From positions 51,879 through 115,878 of the forward strand of contig NZ_PCOU01000016.1 in NCBI RefSeq assembly GCF_002979455.1: a stretch of 64,000 nt of DNA. The letters run 5' to 3'. The notes under the pieces were generated by a model. It saw only the letters and a program-made list of their open reading frames with translations. It was not told where the DNA came from and made no database searches. Shown one piece after another: positions 36,857 to 45,342 of this stretch (within the stretch, counting starts at the first letter, position 1; each line of letters opens with the position of its first letter). The translations under genes and the position numbers were made by a program. The stretch comes from Chryseobacterium sp. MYb7 (GTDB taxonomy: Bacteria > Bacteroidota > Bacteroidia > Flavobacteriales > Weeksellaceae).

Positions 36857-37882
36857 ATGAGTAAAAAAGATCTATTTTTTTGGAATTCGTCTTTCACAAA
36901 AGCCAAAATTAATGATGAAATTAAACAGAATTATTTAAGATACATAGAAGTACTTTTAAATAATAAAGTACCTATCATATTTGATTTCTTCCATCTTACA
37001 CTTTTATTAGGAAGAAATTCAAAATATTTATCATCTGTAGTTAATTCCAATATATCTCATTATCGCGAGTTTGAAATTCCAAAGAAAAAAGGAGGTACAA
37101 GAAAAATTACAGCTCCCTATCCTGCGCTTCTAGATTGCCAAAGATGGATTTATAATAACATATTGAAAAATATTAAAATACATCCTTGCGCACAAGGGTT
37201 TACAAAAAAAAAGTCAATTATAACCAATGCAAAAATACATGTAAATCAAGATGAATTTTTAAAAATTGATATAAAAGATTTTTTCCCATCAATCACAATA
37301 AATCAAGTTATAAATATTTTTAAATCTTTTGGTTATACACAAAAAGTATCTTTTTACTTAGCTTCAATATGTTGCTATGATCAAAATTTACCGCAAGGAG
37401 CTCCTACAAGTCCTATATTAAGTAATTTAGTAGCAATTACTTTGGATAAGAGGTTATTTGCTTTTGCCAAAAAATTTGATTTAAAATATACAAGGTATGC
37501 TGATGACTTAGCATTTTCAGGCAAAAAAATCACTTCTAAGCATTTAGAATATATAAAAGAGATAATTAGTGAATGTGGCTTTGAAGCAAATGATGAGAAA
37601 ACTTTTTTACAGCAAAAAAAATCAAAAAGAATTATTACGGGAATTTCGATTTCAGATAATACAATTAAAGTTCCCAAACAGTATAAACGTAAACTTAAAC
37701 AAGAAGTTCACTTTATAAGAAAATTTGGGGCATTAAATGTTATTAGAAGAAATAAAATTAAAAATCCTAATTACTTATATTCGATAATTGGGAAACTTAA
37801 TTTTTGGATGTCTGTAGAACCTAATAATCAATTTGCAAAAAAAGCATACAATGATTTAAAACAATTTATAAATTACAACTAA
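36857..37882 (+). CDS. Retron-type reverse transcriptase
   Basis: The 341-aa enzyme primes DNA synthesis from an internal guanosine of its own ncRNA to make msDNA. It has the retron-specific NAxxH motif (NAKIH, 124-128), the first catalytic Asp in LKIDIKDFFPS (about 138), PQGAPTSPILSNL (179-191), the catalytic YADD (214-217) followed by LAFSG, and ITG (260-262) in place of the usual VTG. No maturase or endonuclease domain is attached, so it is not a group II intron enzyme. It starts 6 bases after the ncRNA a2 repeat. The order effector, winged helix, ncRNA, RT is compact and entirely co-oriented. Confidence 0.93.
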   Translation: MSKKDLFFWNSSFTKAKINDEIKQNYLRYIEVLLNNKVPIIFDFFHLTLLLGRNSKYLSSVVNSNISHYREFEIPKKKGGTRKITAPYPALLDCQRWIYNNILKNIKIHPCAQGFTKKKSIITNAKIHVNQDEFLKIDIKDFFPSITINQVINIFKSFGYTQKVSFYLASICCYDQNLPQGAPTSPILSNLVAITLDKRLFAFAKKFDLKYTRYADDLAFSGKKITSKHLEYIKEIISECGFEANDEKTFLQQKKSKRIITGISISDNTIKVPKQYKRKLKQEVHFIRKFGALNVIRRNKIKNPNYLYSIIGKLNFWMSVEPNNQFAKKAYNDLKQFINYN

Positions 37883-38022
37883 AAGTAATAAAAAATTAGT
37901 AATTCTATAGCAAATACATTGTCCTTTCATCCCAAGATAAAATCCCCGCTACTAGGTACGATTATATCATATGACTTGGGACTTTGGCATTTGGATTATA
38001 TTAGAATGTTTAAATAAAACAA

Positions 38023-38048
38023 AATCCGAAGTCCTCCCACTTCGGATT
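38023..38048 (+). terminator. Hairpin terminator downstream of the retron locus
   Basis: AATCCGAAGT (38023-38032) and ACTTCGGATT (38039-38048) form a perfect 10-bp stem with a 6-base loop. The same AATCCGAAG stem recurs at 39799. The 254-base spacer around it holds no other gene. Confidence 0.6.
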
Positions 38049-38108
38049 ACTTATTTCTGCCCGCCTAAAATACCCCACTCCCCCATTTCCTATCCCCCAA
38101 CTTTTACT

Positions 38109-38116
38109 TATATTTG
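38109..38116 (+). promoter_or_regulatory. -7 element of the XRE regulator gene
   Basis: TATATTTG matches the Bacteroidota -7 consensus 21 bases before the start codon. Confidence 0.4.
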
Positions 38117-38136
38117 TTTCTATAACGTACACAAAT

Positions 38137-38544
38137 ATGCAAAACAAAAAAATACATCAAGGGAGAAATATCAAGCGTTTTCGGGAAATGTTAGGCATCA
38201 AGCAGGAGGCTTTGGCTTTTGATCTTGGTGAAGACTGGAACCAAAAGAAGATTTCGCTTTTGGAGCAGAAAGAAACTATTGAAGAGGATATTTTAGAAAA
38301 GATTTCCCAGATTCTGAAAGTTCCTGTGGAAGCTATTGAGAATATGGATGAAGAACAAGCAGTTAATATTATTGCTAATACATTTGATAATGGCTCTATA
38401 CTTAATGGTATAAATAATAATCCTTCGTTTCATCCTATAGATAAAGTTTTGCAACTACACGAAGAAAAAATTGCGCTGTACGAAAGAATGTTGAAAGAAA
38501 AAGATGAGATGATGGCCAGACTGGAACAGCTAATTCAAAAATAA
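38137..38544 (+). CDS. XRE-family helix-turn-helix regulator
   Basis: The 135-aa protein has an N-terminal HTH (RNIKRFREMLGIKQEALAFDLG, with the second helix at about 23-30 and the recognition region around NQKKISLLEQ) and a C-terminal amphipathic helix (HEEKIALYERMLKEKDEMMARLEQL) that probably forms a dimeric coiled coil. Such proteins are common in Chryseobacterium and often stand alone. Its position next to the retron locus may be coincidental, as its base composition matches the core genes rather than the retron. Confidence 0.85.
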   Translation: MQNKKIHQGRNIKRFREMLGIKQEALAFDLGEDWNQKKISLLEQKETIEEDILEKISQILKVPVEAIENMDEEQAVNIIANTFDNGSILNGINNNPSFHPIDKVLQLHEEKIALYERMLKEKDEMMARLEQLIQK

Positions 38545-38586
38545 AATTGGTATAAGTACTTTACTAATTTCATTCAACATAAAATA

Positions 38587-39147
38587 ATGGATTTTATAAC
38601 CAAAGATGAAAATGATGATCCTGTTTTCATTGCCAACTGTGAAAAAATCATCAGAAAATATCTTCAGCTCTGGAAACCAAGAGAATTATTTATTGCCAGT
38701 GTAAATAGTATTTTTGATAGCAGATGGGCAACTGAAAGAGAACAAATTTTTTCTTTTTGGAGTCACGGTAATGAACTAAGCATATCTCTTTTTCACCCTA
38801 ATATTGTTTCTTCTACTTCTATTTATCAGGATTCTTACAGAGGCTATTACATTCCATGTAAGATTTCGGATTATATAAAAAAAAGAAAAGAAGGAGAATA
38901 CCGTCTGTTTGAAGTACATTACTCTCCACTAAAACAATATTCCTTTCCTGCTATCAATAATGGTCTTTTGGTTTGGTATAGTAAAAATTCATTGATTGAG
39001 AATAAAGGTACTTTAATGTTTCATTATACCAACGGCCTGGAAATTAAAATCTTACATGTGACTTTGAGTAAAAGTGAAAACTGGAATGTTTCTGAATCCT
39101 TTGGTATTTCAAAATCCGAAAGTCAGGAAATAATTAATAATAATTGA
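38587..39147 (+). CDS. Hypothetical protein, 186 aa
   Basis: No family is recognised. The product is soluble, without signal peptide or membrane segment, and rich in aromatic residues and predicted beta strands (FSFWSHGNELSISLF, GLLVWYSKNSL). It overlaps the longer version of the following reading frame by 4 bases but is 59 bases from the chosen downstream start. It follows the XRE regulator by 42 bases and could be its target gene. Composition is typical of the genome. Confidence 0.6.
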   Translation: MDFITKDENDDPVFIANCEKIIRKYLQLWKPRELFIASVNSIFDSRWATEREQIFSFWSHGNELSISLFHPNIVSSTSIYQDSYRGYYIPCKISDYIKKRKEGEYRLFEVHYSPLKQYSFPAINNGLLVWYSKNSLIENKGTLMFHYTNGLEIKILHVTLSKSENWNVSESFGISKSESQEIINNN

Positions 39148-39206
39148 TACTTTCAACCATTAAAAACAAAACTAATAACCCACCCTTCAAGAAAATTATA
39201 CTCAAA

Positions 39207-39749
39207 ATGAAATTAAACATTAAACTTTTTTCCATCTTCATTCTTTTACTGGTTTCAACCTCTTCTTTTGCACAAAAGAAGACTCCTTTTCAAATCAATG
39301 GAGAGTTATTTGAATTCCCTGGAAAATGGGAATATAAAAACCACCTTAAACAATCCGGACAATTTCACTTAAGCAATAAAGACGAAAAAATAAGTGTATT
39401 AATTTCTGTAAGAAAGCCTGAAAAATTTGAATTTTATAAAGAAGGCTTAACAGAAAAAGAATTGCTGAATGCATTTTACAAATGGGAATATGATTACTGG
39501 GCATCTTCCCATGGAGTGAAAGCCGAAGTTTCCGAAATAAAGCGAAACGAAGAAAAAAATTATATCATCTGGAAAATTATTGTAAGAAACATGCCTCAGA
39601 ATGATCATAAGGACCAGACTTCCTATTTACTCTATGCCGTTAGAAACAACAATCTGATTTCATTCAATCTAACCAATAATACAGATAAAAAGATCCCATT
39701 AACTGAAGCAGAATCTGTAGAACTTCTTGAAAAAATTTATTTGAAATAA
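39207..39749 (+). CDS. Secreted hypothetical protein
   Basis: The 180-aa product has a signal peptide of about 22 residues (LFSIFILLLVSTSSFAQ). A globular domain follows that opens FQINGELFEFPGKWEYKNHLKQSG and contains no visible catalytic motif. The ATG at 39207 is chosen over an in-frame codon 21 residues upstream because it starts the signal peptide. The pattern (short beta-rich exported domain measuring a FPGKW motif) resembles the lipoprotein at 44196, which has APKDWKKI at the same place. Function unknown. Confidence 0.6.
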   Translation: MKLNIKLFSIFILLLVSTSSFAQKKTPFQINGELFEFPGKWEYKNHLKQSGQFHLSNKDEKISVLISVRKPEKFEFYKEGLTEKELLNAFYKWEYDYWASSHGVKAEVSEIKRNEEKNYIIWKIIVRNMPQNDHKDQTSYLLYAVRNNNLISFNLTNNTDKKIPLTEAESVELLEKIYLK

Positions 39750-39798
39750 AAATATAAGCCTGCTTTGAAAAGCAGCCCGCCTTTATGAAAAAAAAAAA

Positions 39799-39824
39799 AA
39801 TCCGAAGCCTATTGTCTTCGGATT
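39799..39824 (+). terminator. Hairpin terminator
   Basis: AATCCGAAG (39799-39807) pairs with CTTCGGATT (39816-39824) across an 8-base loop, after an A run and before a T-rich stretch. Confidence 0.75.
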
Positions 39825-39874
39825 TCTTATGATCATAAATCATCCAAAGTCATCAGATTTCTGGCAATAAAGCA

Positions 39875-40098
39875 CCTCTACCCCCTTCCATACTCCTTCC
39901 AGCCCCTTCTATAAGTACCTCCAGCCCCTTGGGTAAGTGGGTATACCCCCTTTAGGAACGGTCTCTATCCCCTTATACAACCCCCTCTACCCCCTTCTAT
40001 AAGTACCTCCAGCCCCTTGGGTAAGTGGGTATACCCCCTTTAGTAAGGGTCTCTACCCCCTTATGCAACCCCCTCTACCCCCTTACCTAAGGGGGTAG
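39875..40098. repeat. C-rich nested tandem repeat (22-nt subunits in an 88-bp unit)
   Basis: In an otherwise AT-rich intergenic region, two copies of an 88-bp unit (about 39904-39991 and 39992-40079) are almost identical and have partial copies on both sides. Each unit is built of four degenerate 22-nt subunits of the form CTACCCCCTT-variable-TAAG. The array ends in a perfect 11-bp hairpin CTACCCCCTTA-CC-TAAGGGGGTAG (40075-40098). The minus strand has many runs of four to five G. The rest of the 478-base gap holds no ORF. Confidence 0.85.
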
Positions 40099-40227
40099 CT
40101 ACATCTGGTAGTGGAATACAGAACACGAGTGAAGTAATAGGTTTTTTAGAAAATTCTTTTCAACTTTTTCTTATCTTTAAACCACCCTATTCAATTAAAG
40201 AAACTTAAATATTAAACACTAATACCA

Positions 40228-41400
40228 TTGAAAACAAAATTATTATTCCTTTCATTTTTGTGCTCACTGTTCACCCATGCACAAACCCTTCAATTTAAAA
40301 GTCTCGCTAATATGTCCGTGGGCAGAGGTGCCATAACCAGTGTCATTGTGGATGATAACATCTATGTGAGCAATGGATATCTGGAAAGTGGTGGCAACGC
40401 CAATTATATCGAAAAATATAATATTACCGATAATAAGTGGAGTATTCTCAATGCTACGCTGAGTCCCAAAAAATTTGCTAATTCGGAGACTTACGATAAT
40501 AAAATCTATATTTTTAACGGTTGGGGGAACAGCCATCTTGAAATTGTAGACCTTGAAACCCATAAAGTAACAAAAGGAGCTGTTAATCGTTCCTATACCG
40601 GAAATGCAGGTTCTGCCATCCATAATGGAAAAATATATGTATTCGGAGGCAGTGGACTCAACGGGGCTGCAACCACTGTATTTTCTAACAGATTCCAGTA
40701 TTATGATATTGCTTCAGATACATGGCATCCGTTACCTAATATGCCTACAGCCAGAGAAGCCAAGGGCAAAATTGTGAATGATAAGCTATATGTCATTGGC
40801 GGTTTTAATGGTACTTCATCCCGCCTGATCAATGTTTACGATATCAACACTAATAGCTGGACCGATCAATATACAATGCCTGCCGGGATATCCGGACATT
40901 CATTAGCGGTATCCGGTGATAAGATTTTTATAGCAGGGGGTTATAATAATCAGACTTTTCTGGCTTATTTTGATACGACAACCAATAAGTTCCATCAGTT
41001 ATCTTCCAATATGATTCCCAGAAGACATGCTGCTGCGGAAGTATATAACAATAAATTATACATCATTGGCGGAAGTACAACGTCTATAACCAAATCAGCG
41101 ATTAAAAGCATACAGGTAGCAGACATTAGCGATAGCACACTCGCAGATACAACCAATGAAAACCGTGCGTTGGAAACAAAAGTTTATACCAATGCACATA
41201 GAGACGGTTTTATCATCAGCAATAAAAATAACAGCAATCAGTTTGAATACGCCGTTTACTCCACAGATGGAAAGCAGATGAGCAAAGGTTTTGCCTATTA
41301 TAATAAAACGATAGATCTGTCCAGAGTACCACCTGGAAATTATATTTTTAGTTTTAAAGATGAGAAAGGCGTTTTGCAGCAGATTAAAATTTTCAGGTAA
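40228..41400 (+). CDS. Kelch-repeat secreted protein with T9SS-like C-terminus
   Basis: The 390-aa product begins at TTG. No in-frame ATG precedes the signal peptide (KTKLLFLSFLCSLFTHAQ), so TTG is the likely start. Five to six Kelch blades follow, with GG and Y...W spacing as in GKIYVFGGSG, DKLYVIGGFNG and NKLYIIGGS. The last 75 residues resemble a type A T9SS sorting domain (YAVYSTDGKQMSKG, then PPGNYIFSFKDEKG) although the PNP opening is absent. A beta-propeller exported to the surface is expected. The binding partner is unknown. Confidence 0.85.
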   Translation: MKTKLLFLSFLCSLFTHAQTLQFKSLANMSVGRGAITSVIVDDNIYVSNGYLESGGNANYIEKYNITDNKWSILNATLSPKKFANSETYDNKIYIFNGWGNSHLEIVDLETHKVTKGAVNRSYTGNAGSAIHNGKIYVFGGSGLNGAATTVFSNRFQYYDIASDTWHPLPNMPTAREAKGKIVNDKLYVIGGFNGTSSRLINVYDINTNSWTDQYTMPAGISGHSLAVSGDKIFIAGGYNNQTFLAYFDTTTNKFHQLSSNMIPRRHAAAEVYNNKLYIIGGSTTSITKSAIKSIQVADISDSTLADTTNENRALETKVYTNAHRDGFIISNKNNSNQFEYAVYSTDGKQMSKGFAYYNKTIDLSRVPPGNYIFSFKDEKGVLQQIKIFR

Positions 41401-41411
41401 TAATCACTTTG

Positions 41412-41822
41412 ATGATACATCTCCATATTGATAAAATTAAAGAGAAGTGGACCAATGAAAATATCAAACTAAGTCCACCCGCAACACCAGAATCCATTAA
41501 AACAGCCGAAGAAATGATTGACTTTCATTTTCCGGATGATTTTAAAGAGTTTTATTTAAAGCTGGATGGATTTGAAGATTGGGATTGGACAAAGAATATG
41601 TTTTCCATCTGGCCATTAGCAAGAATTCTGGAGGAATATCATAATGAAAATGATAAGAGCTTCATTGTATTTGCAGAGTATCTGATTAACGCGCATCATA
41701 TTGGTTTTGTAAAAGGTAAAAACGGAGTGTTTAAAAATACTGGTGAGATACCTGTGAGGATTGCAGATACTTTTTCTGAAACAATCTTTCTTATCAATTC
41801 GGATGCAGGTATTTTATATTGA
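41412..41822 (+). CDS. SMI1/KNR4 family protein
   Basis: The 136-aa protein shows the SMI1/KNR4 (SUKH) pattern: an N-terminal LSPPATPESIKTAEEMI helix, then FPDDFKEFYLKLDGFE, an acidic loop, and a C-terminal FSETIFLINSDAGILY strand. In bacteria this superfamily contains immunity proteins to polymorphic toxins. No toxin gene lies next to it. The ATG at 41412 is chosen over a TTG one codon upstream. It begins 12 bases after the Kelch gene. Confidence 0.8.
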   Translation: MIHLHIDKIKEKWTNENIKLSPPATPESIKTAEEMIDFHFPDDFKEFYLKLDGFEDWDWTKNMFSIWPLARILEEYHNENDKSFIVFAEYLINAHHIGFVKGKNGVFKNTGEIPVRIADTFSETIFLINSDAGILY

Positions 41823-41866
41823 TATAAATAAAAAATAAAACCAATAAACAAAGAAAAAAATTAAAC

Positions 41867-42907
41867 ATGCAGTATTGTAAAACATTATTTCTATACTTCA
41901 CTATTCTCTTCCTTCTACCCTTTCACGCATTTGGACAAAACAAAAAGAAAGCGAAAATTGATTCGCTGATGAAGATGGTTTATCAGGCTGGGGCTTTTAA
42001 TGGAAATGTTTTAGTTGCAAAAAATAACAAGCCTATTTACAATGCTTCTTTCGGTGTTACCGATGCTTCAAAAGCAAAAGAACTAACAACTCATTATAGA
42101 TTTAATATTGGTTCCATTACAAAAGAATTTAGCGCTGTTGCTTTATTACAATTGCAGGAACAGGGCAAGCTGAAGCTGGATGACCATGTTTCCCAATACA
42201 TTCCTGAATTACCCAAATGGGCTGATCAAGTCACCCTAAAAAATCTATTGCAATACACGAGTGGCATTCCCAATGTAAACTGGAAAAAAATCAAAAATGA
42301 CAAAGATCTCTTTGAGGGTTTACAACTTATTGATTCGCTGGATTTCAAACCGGGTACAAATTACGATTACAACAATAACAATCTATTTCTGCGCCAGTTT
42401 ATTGTTGAACGTTTGACTGGGATGAATTTTAAAATATATGTGGAAAAGTTCATTTTTAAGCCATGTAAAATGAACTCTTCTGTGATGACTAATTTTGAGA
42501 ATGAAAAAAATATAGCCAAAGGATTTAATAATGACCTGGTTGCAGACAAAGAAGATTTATCCATAACTGGCGGAACGTATTTAACCACCCAGGATTTGCT
42601 GAAATGGTCAAATTGTCTTCACTCCAATAAAATAATTAATGAAAATTCTGTTTTTGAACTAGGGCAGCAATTTAATTTACCGGAAACCCAATCTGCTTTA
42701 GGAGAGGCAAAATTTAAAAACAAAAAACTCATTGAGCATATACACGACGGAAGAGCTGGAAGCTATGAAGCCCTCTTAGTTTCAAATTTGAATGAAAAAT
42801 TCACCATTATCTTACTAGGAAACAATTACAACGGAAAGTTATTTGAAATTTCTGAAGCTATTAAAGCTATTTTGAAAAACGAAGAATATAGTTTTCCGAA
42901 AAAATAA
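41867..42907 (+). CDS. Serine hydrolase, class C beta-lactamase family
   Basis: The 346-aa exported protein has a signal peptide ending AFG and the penicillin-binding fold: SITK (SxxK, residues 83-86) followed by EFSAVALLQLQEQGKLKLDDHV, LLQYTSGIPN, and YDYNNNN carrying the YxN motif. The C-terminal HxG-type motif is replaced by HDGRAGSYE. Such hydrolases act on peptidoglycan, peptides or esters, and few are true beta-lactamases. A second, longer member of the family lies at 47287. Substrate unknown. Confidence 0.88.
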   Translation: MQYCKTLFLYFTILFLLPFHAFGQNKKKAKIDSLMKMVYQAGAFNGNVLVAKNNKPIYNASFGVTDASKAKELTTHYRFNIGSITKEFSAVALLQLQEQGKLKLDDHVSQYIPELPKWADQVTLKNLLQYTSGIPNVNWKKIKNDKDLFEGLQLIDSLDFKPGTNYDYNNNNLFLRQFIVERLTGMNFKIYVEKFIFKPCKMNSSVMTNFENEKNIAKGFNNDLVADKEDLSITGGTYLTTQDLLKWSNCLHSNKIINENSVFELGQQFNLPETQSALGEAKFKNKKLIEHIHDGRAGSYEALLVSNLNEKFTIILLGNNYNGKLFEISEAIKAILKNEEYSFPKK

Positions 42908-42912
42908 AACAT

Positions 42913-43572
42913 ATGAAAAAAGCATTTGAATTTCTCACCCACTTAAAAGAAAATAACAATCGCGAATGGTTTGCGAAACATAAATCTGAGTTTGATCAGA
43001 TTGTAAAAGAAAATAAAGTTCTTTTTACACATATTTATAATGAACTTCAGGAGTACGATCAGCTGAAAGGAATTCATATTTTCAGGATTTACAAGGATGT
43101 TCGTTTTTCCAAAGACCAAACACCATATAAAACCAATTTTGGAGTAGGATATTCCCGTTCGAAACCCATGCTGAGAGGTGGATATTATATTCAGCTGGAA
43201 CCAGGCAATAGTTTTGTGGGAGGTGGTTTTTGGGGTCCGGAAGCCAGCGATTTACTTCGCATCCGTAAAGAATTTGAAATCAGCAGTACAGAAATTGAAA
43301 AAATTATCTCGGACGAAACTTTTGTGAAATATTTTGGAGAGCTTAAGGGAGACTCTGTAAAAACGGCACCACGGGGTTTTGATAAAAATCACCCAGCTAT
43401 AGATTTAATCAGAAAAAAGCAATTCCTGGTGATGAGAAAGTTCACTGATAAGGAAGTTTTATCTGACAGTTTTCAAAAAGAAGCGATTCTAACTTTGCTG
43501 GCAATGCGTCCTTTTTTTGATTATATGAGTGAAATTCTTACCACGGATATGAATGGAGAACCTTTGTACTAA
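42913..43572 (+). CDS. DUF2461 family protein
   Basis: The 219-aa cytoplasmic protein has the family's opening FLTHLKENNNREWFAKHK, the core motif RIYKDVRFSKDQTPYKTNFG, and a later GGYYIQLEPG...GGGFWGPE segment. Residue length is typical. The biochemical function of DUF2461 is unknown. The conserved Arg, Lys and Asp suggest phosphate or nucleic acid binding. It begins 5 bases after the serine hydrolase gene. Confidence 0.9.
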   Translation: MKKAFEFLTHLKENNNREWFAKHKSEFDQIVKENKVLFTHIYNELQEYDQLKGIHIFRIYKDVRFSKDQTPYKTNFGVGYSRSKPMLRGGYYIQLEPGNSFVGGGFWGPEASDLLRIRKEFEISSTEIEKIISDETFVKYFGELKGDSVKTAPRGFDKNHPAIDLIRKKQFLVMRKFTDKEVLSDSFQKEAILTLLAMRPFFDYMSEILTTDMNGEPLY

Positions 43573-43605
43573 CATTCAGTTATAATACACTTCGATTATA
43601 GAAAA

Positions 43606-43938
43606 ATGAATACCTTTTTTAGAGAACCAGCCGAACCTTTTACATTTTTCAACTATTCTGACATTCTAATTATAATAGTCATTAATCTAATTCTATATAT
43701 TTTAAGCAAGACTCAACTGCTTAAATTGAATAAAATAAGCAAAATAGTAATTGGGATATTTTTTTTCATTATTATTCCAATCATCTCTACTCAAATTGAA
43801 TTAAGTAATGTTCATAGTAAATTTGCAATTGTCGATGGATTTAATGTTTTATATATCATTTTAAAAATTCCTGTCTGGTGGATCATTGGTGCATTAAATA
43901 TTTATTTAATTAAAACAAGAATAAAAAGCTGCTGCTAA
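43606..43938 (+). CDS. Small membrane protein, unknown
   Basis: The 110-aa product has three hydrophobic segments (about residues 18-35, 46-63 and 78-100) and a basic tail ending in two cysteines. No family is recognised. Its stop codon abuts a decayed reading frame, so part of this neighbourhood is degenerating. It may itself be a remnant. Confidence 0.5.
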   Translation: MNTFFREPAEPFTFFNYSDILIIIVINLILYILSKTQLLKLNKISKIVIGIFFFIIIPIISTQIELSNVHSKFAIVDGFNVLYIILKIPVWWIIGALNIYLIKTRIKSCC

Positions 43939-44177
43939 ATTGTAATCTTATTTATGAAACCGATTCTCTCCCTTATCAATTAGTTGCTGAAAATATTGTT
44001 GGAAAAGAAAAGCAGTTCCTGGGAGAAAACTAGAAAAAATGCTCCAGTATTCTTCCACATTATTGTATTGACAGTATTCATGTTGAAAATAAAGAATTGT
44101 ATGTAAATTGGGTTCTACCCAATAAAATAGATCAACCTAACACAACAGAAGTACAAAAAATTAAGCTGAAGTTTTAA
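43938..44177 (+). pseudogene. Remnant of a hypothetical gene with internal stop
   Basis: In one frame the sequence reads NLIYETDSLPYQLVAEN through to an in-frame TAG (44031-44033). It then continues without another stop through HVENKELYVNWVLPNKID to TAA at 44175. The sense-like composition on both sides of the single stop suggests a gene fragment that has lost its 5' end. No family is recognised. Confidence 0.4.
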
Positions 44178-44195
44178 AAACAATGATAACCAACT

Positions 44196-44762
44196 ATGAA
44201 AAACATATTCTTATTCATTATCACTTCTTTTATACTCTTGAGCTGTTATGAAAATTCACAAAAAACAAAATTACTGAACTTTGGCAGCTTTACAATTCAG
44301 GCTCCCAAGGATTGGAAAAAAATAAACTCGGATTCTTATGATAGCAATGCCGGCATCATTATCACAAAAAATAATGATTCCATTTTTTACGATTACGGAC
44401 CTTATTCCTATTCATTAGAAGAAAATGTCACGATTATTAGCAGAAAAGATTTCAACGAACTTCTAACAGTTAATCCAAATGCGGATACAACAGAATTTAT
44501 TGTTATTGATAAAAATGCCACTAGAGAAGATTTTATTAAAAGTAAAATAACCTATAAAAAAATTGATGGATACAAGGCAAAAATAGTAGAGCCTAAAAAA
44601 GCAGGAAAAGGAATGACCGGAATTTATATAGACAGCCTCAAGACTGGATCAATAGGAAAAATAAGCTTCAACCTATATGGAACAAATCTATCGAAACAAA
44701 GCCAGACAGAACTTCTAGAGGTTATTCAAACTTTACACTTTATAAAACAAAGCGATAGATAA
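44196..44762 (+). CDS. Lipoprotein, unknown
   Basis: The 188-aa product has a lipoprotein signal (IFLFIITSFILLSC) with the lipidated Cys at residue 17. The mature domain begins with GSFTIQAPKDWKKIN, a layout seen in small exported proteins that resemble PsbP/DUF1795-type folds. It has no catalytic motif. A role in the cell envelope is likely from location only. Confidence 0.6.
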   Translation: MKNIFLFIITSFILLSCYENSQKTKLLNFGSFTIQAPKDWKKINSDSYDSNAGIIITKNNDSIFYDYGPYSYSLEENVTIISRKDFNELLTVNPNADTTEFIVIDKNATREDFIKSKITYKKIDGYKAKIVEPKKAGKGMTGIYIDSLKTGSIGKISFNLYGTNLSKQSQTELLEVIQTLHFIKQSDR

Positions 44763-44784
44763 ACATCAGCATAATTATATAAAC

Positions 44785-45324
44785 ATGAAAAAAGTAATAT
44801 TAGATTTGGCCACTACTTTAGACGGATTTATTGAAGGTCCCAACGGAGAAACCGACTGGTGTATCATGGACGATGATATGGATTTTGATGGATTTCTTTC
44901 AGGGATAGACACTATTTTTTACGGAAGAGTAAGCTATGATTCCTGGGGAAATTATCAGCCGGAAGACAATGCAGGTCCGGAAGAACTAAAACTTTGGGAA
45001 GCGGTTCATTCAAAAAATAAATTTGTTTTTTCCAGTCAAAACAGGGAAGATGAAAATGCTGTTTTTATCAGTTCTGACATTGTGGATAAAGTCTCAGAAA
45101 TAAAAAATCAAGGAGGAAAGAACATTTGGCTGTATGGAGGTGCAAGTTTAATTAAAACTTTTATTCAGCACAACCTTATTGACACCTACAGAATATCCGT
45201 ACATCCGATTGCTATGGGGAAAGGAAAACCTCTTTTTGAAGATTTAAAAGAAAGATTACATCTAAAATTGGTCAAGACCAATGTCTTCAAATCCGGTGTC
45301 GTACAGCTTATTTATGAAGTTTAA
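44785..45324 (+). CDS. Dihydrofolate reductase family protein (RibD C-terminal-like)
   Basis: The 179-aa protein begins KKVILDLATTLDGFIEGPNGETDW, the hallmark of YyaP/RibD-C-type reductases, and has YGRVSYDSW, GGKNIWLYGGASLIKTFIQ (the NADPH-binding glycines) and a hydrophobic final strand. It is the stand-alone form, not folate DHFR. The substrate is unknown. Next gene 18 bases downstream encodes a glyoxalase-fold protein, so co-transcription is likely. Confidence 0.88.
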   Translation: MKKVILDLATTLDGFIEGPNGETDWCIMDDDMDFDGFLSGIDTIFYGRVSYDSWGNYQPEDNAGPEELKLWEAVHSKNKFVFSSQNREDENAVFISSDIVDKVSEIKNQGGKNIWLYGGASLIKTFIQHNLIDTYRISVHPIAMGKGKPLFEDLKERLHLKLVKTNVFKSGVVQLIYEV

Positions 45325-45342
45325 ACTAAAAATTTAGAAGAT

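Noticed and set aside
36619..36864. An 81-codon open frame overlapping the retron RNA
   Set aside because: It starts at a non-ATG codon, lies wholly within paired RNA elements, overlaps the RT start, and its translation looks random. The ncRNA explains the region.
36857..37882. Group II intron reverse transcriptase
   Set aside because: No maturase or HNH domain, no intron boundary sequences, and NAxxH with an adjacent a1/a2-closed RNA points to a retron.
34812..38136. Integrase or transposase for the putative groL-site element
   Set aside because: All ORFs in the region were examined and none has recombinase motifs. Only the repeat evidence remains.
37971..38222. An 83-codon open frame before the XRE gene
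   Set aside because: It runs through a terminator hairpin and into the XRE gene in another frame, with no plausible protein character.
39904..40079. CRISPR-like array
   Set aside because: The 88-bp units are contiguous and made of degenerate subunits with no unique spacers of constant length, and no cas gene is near.
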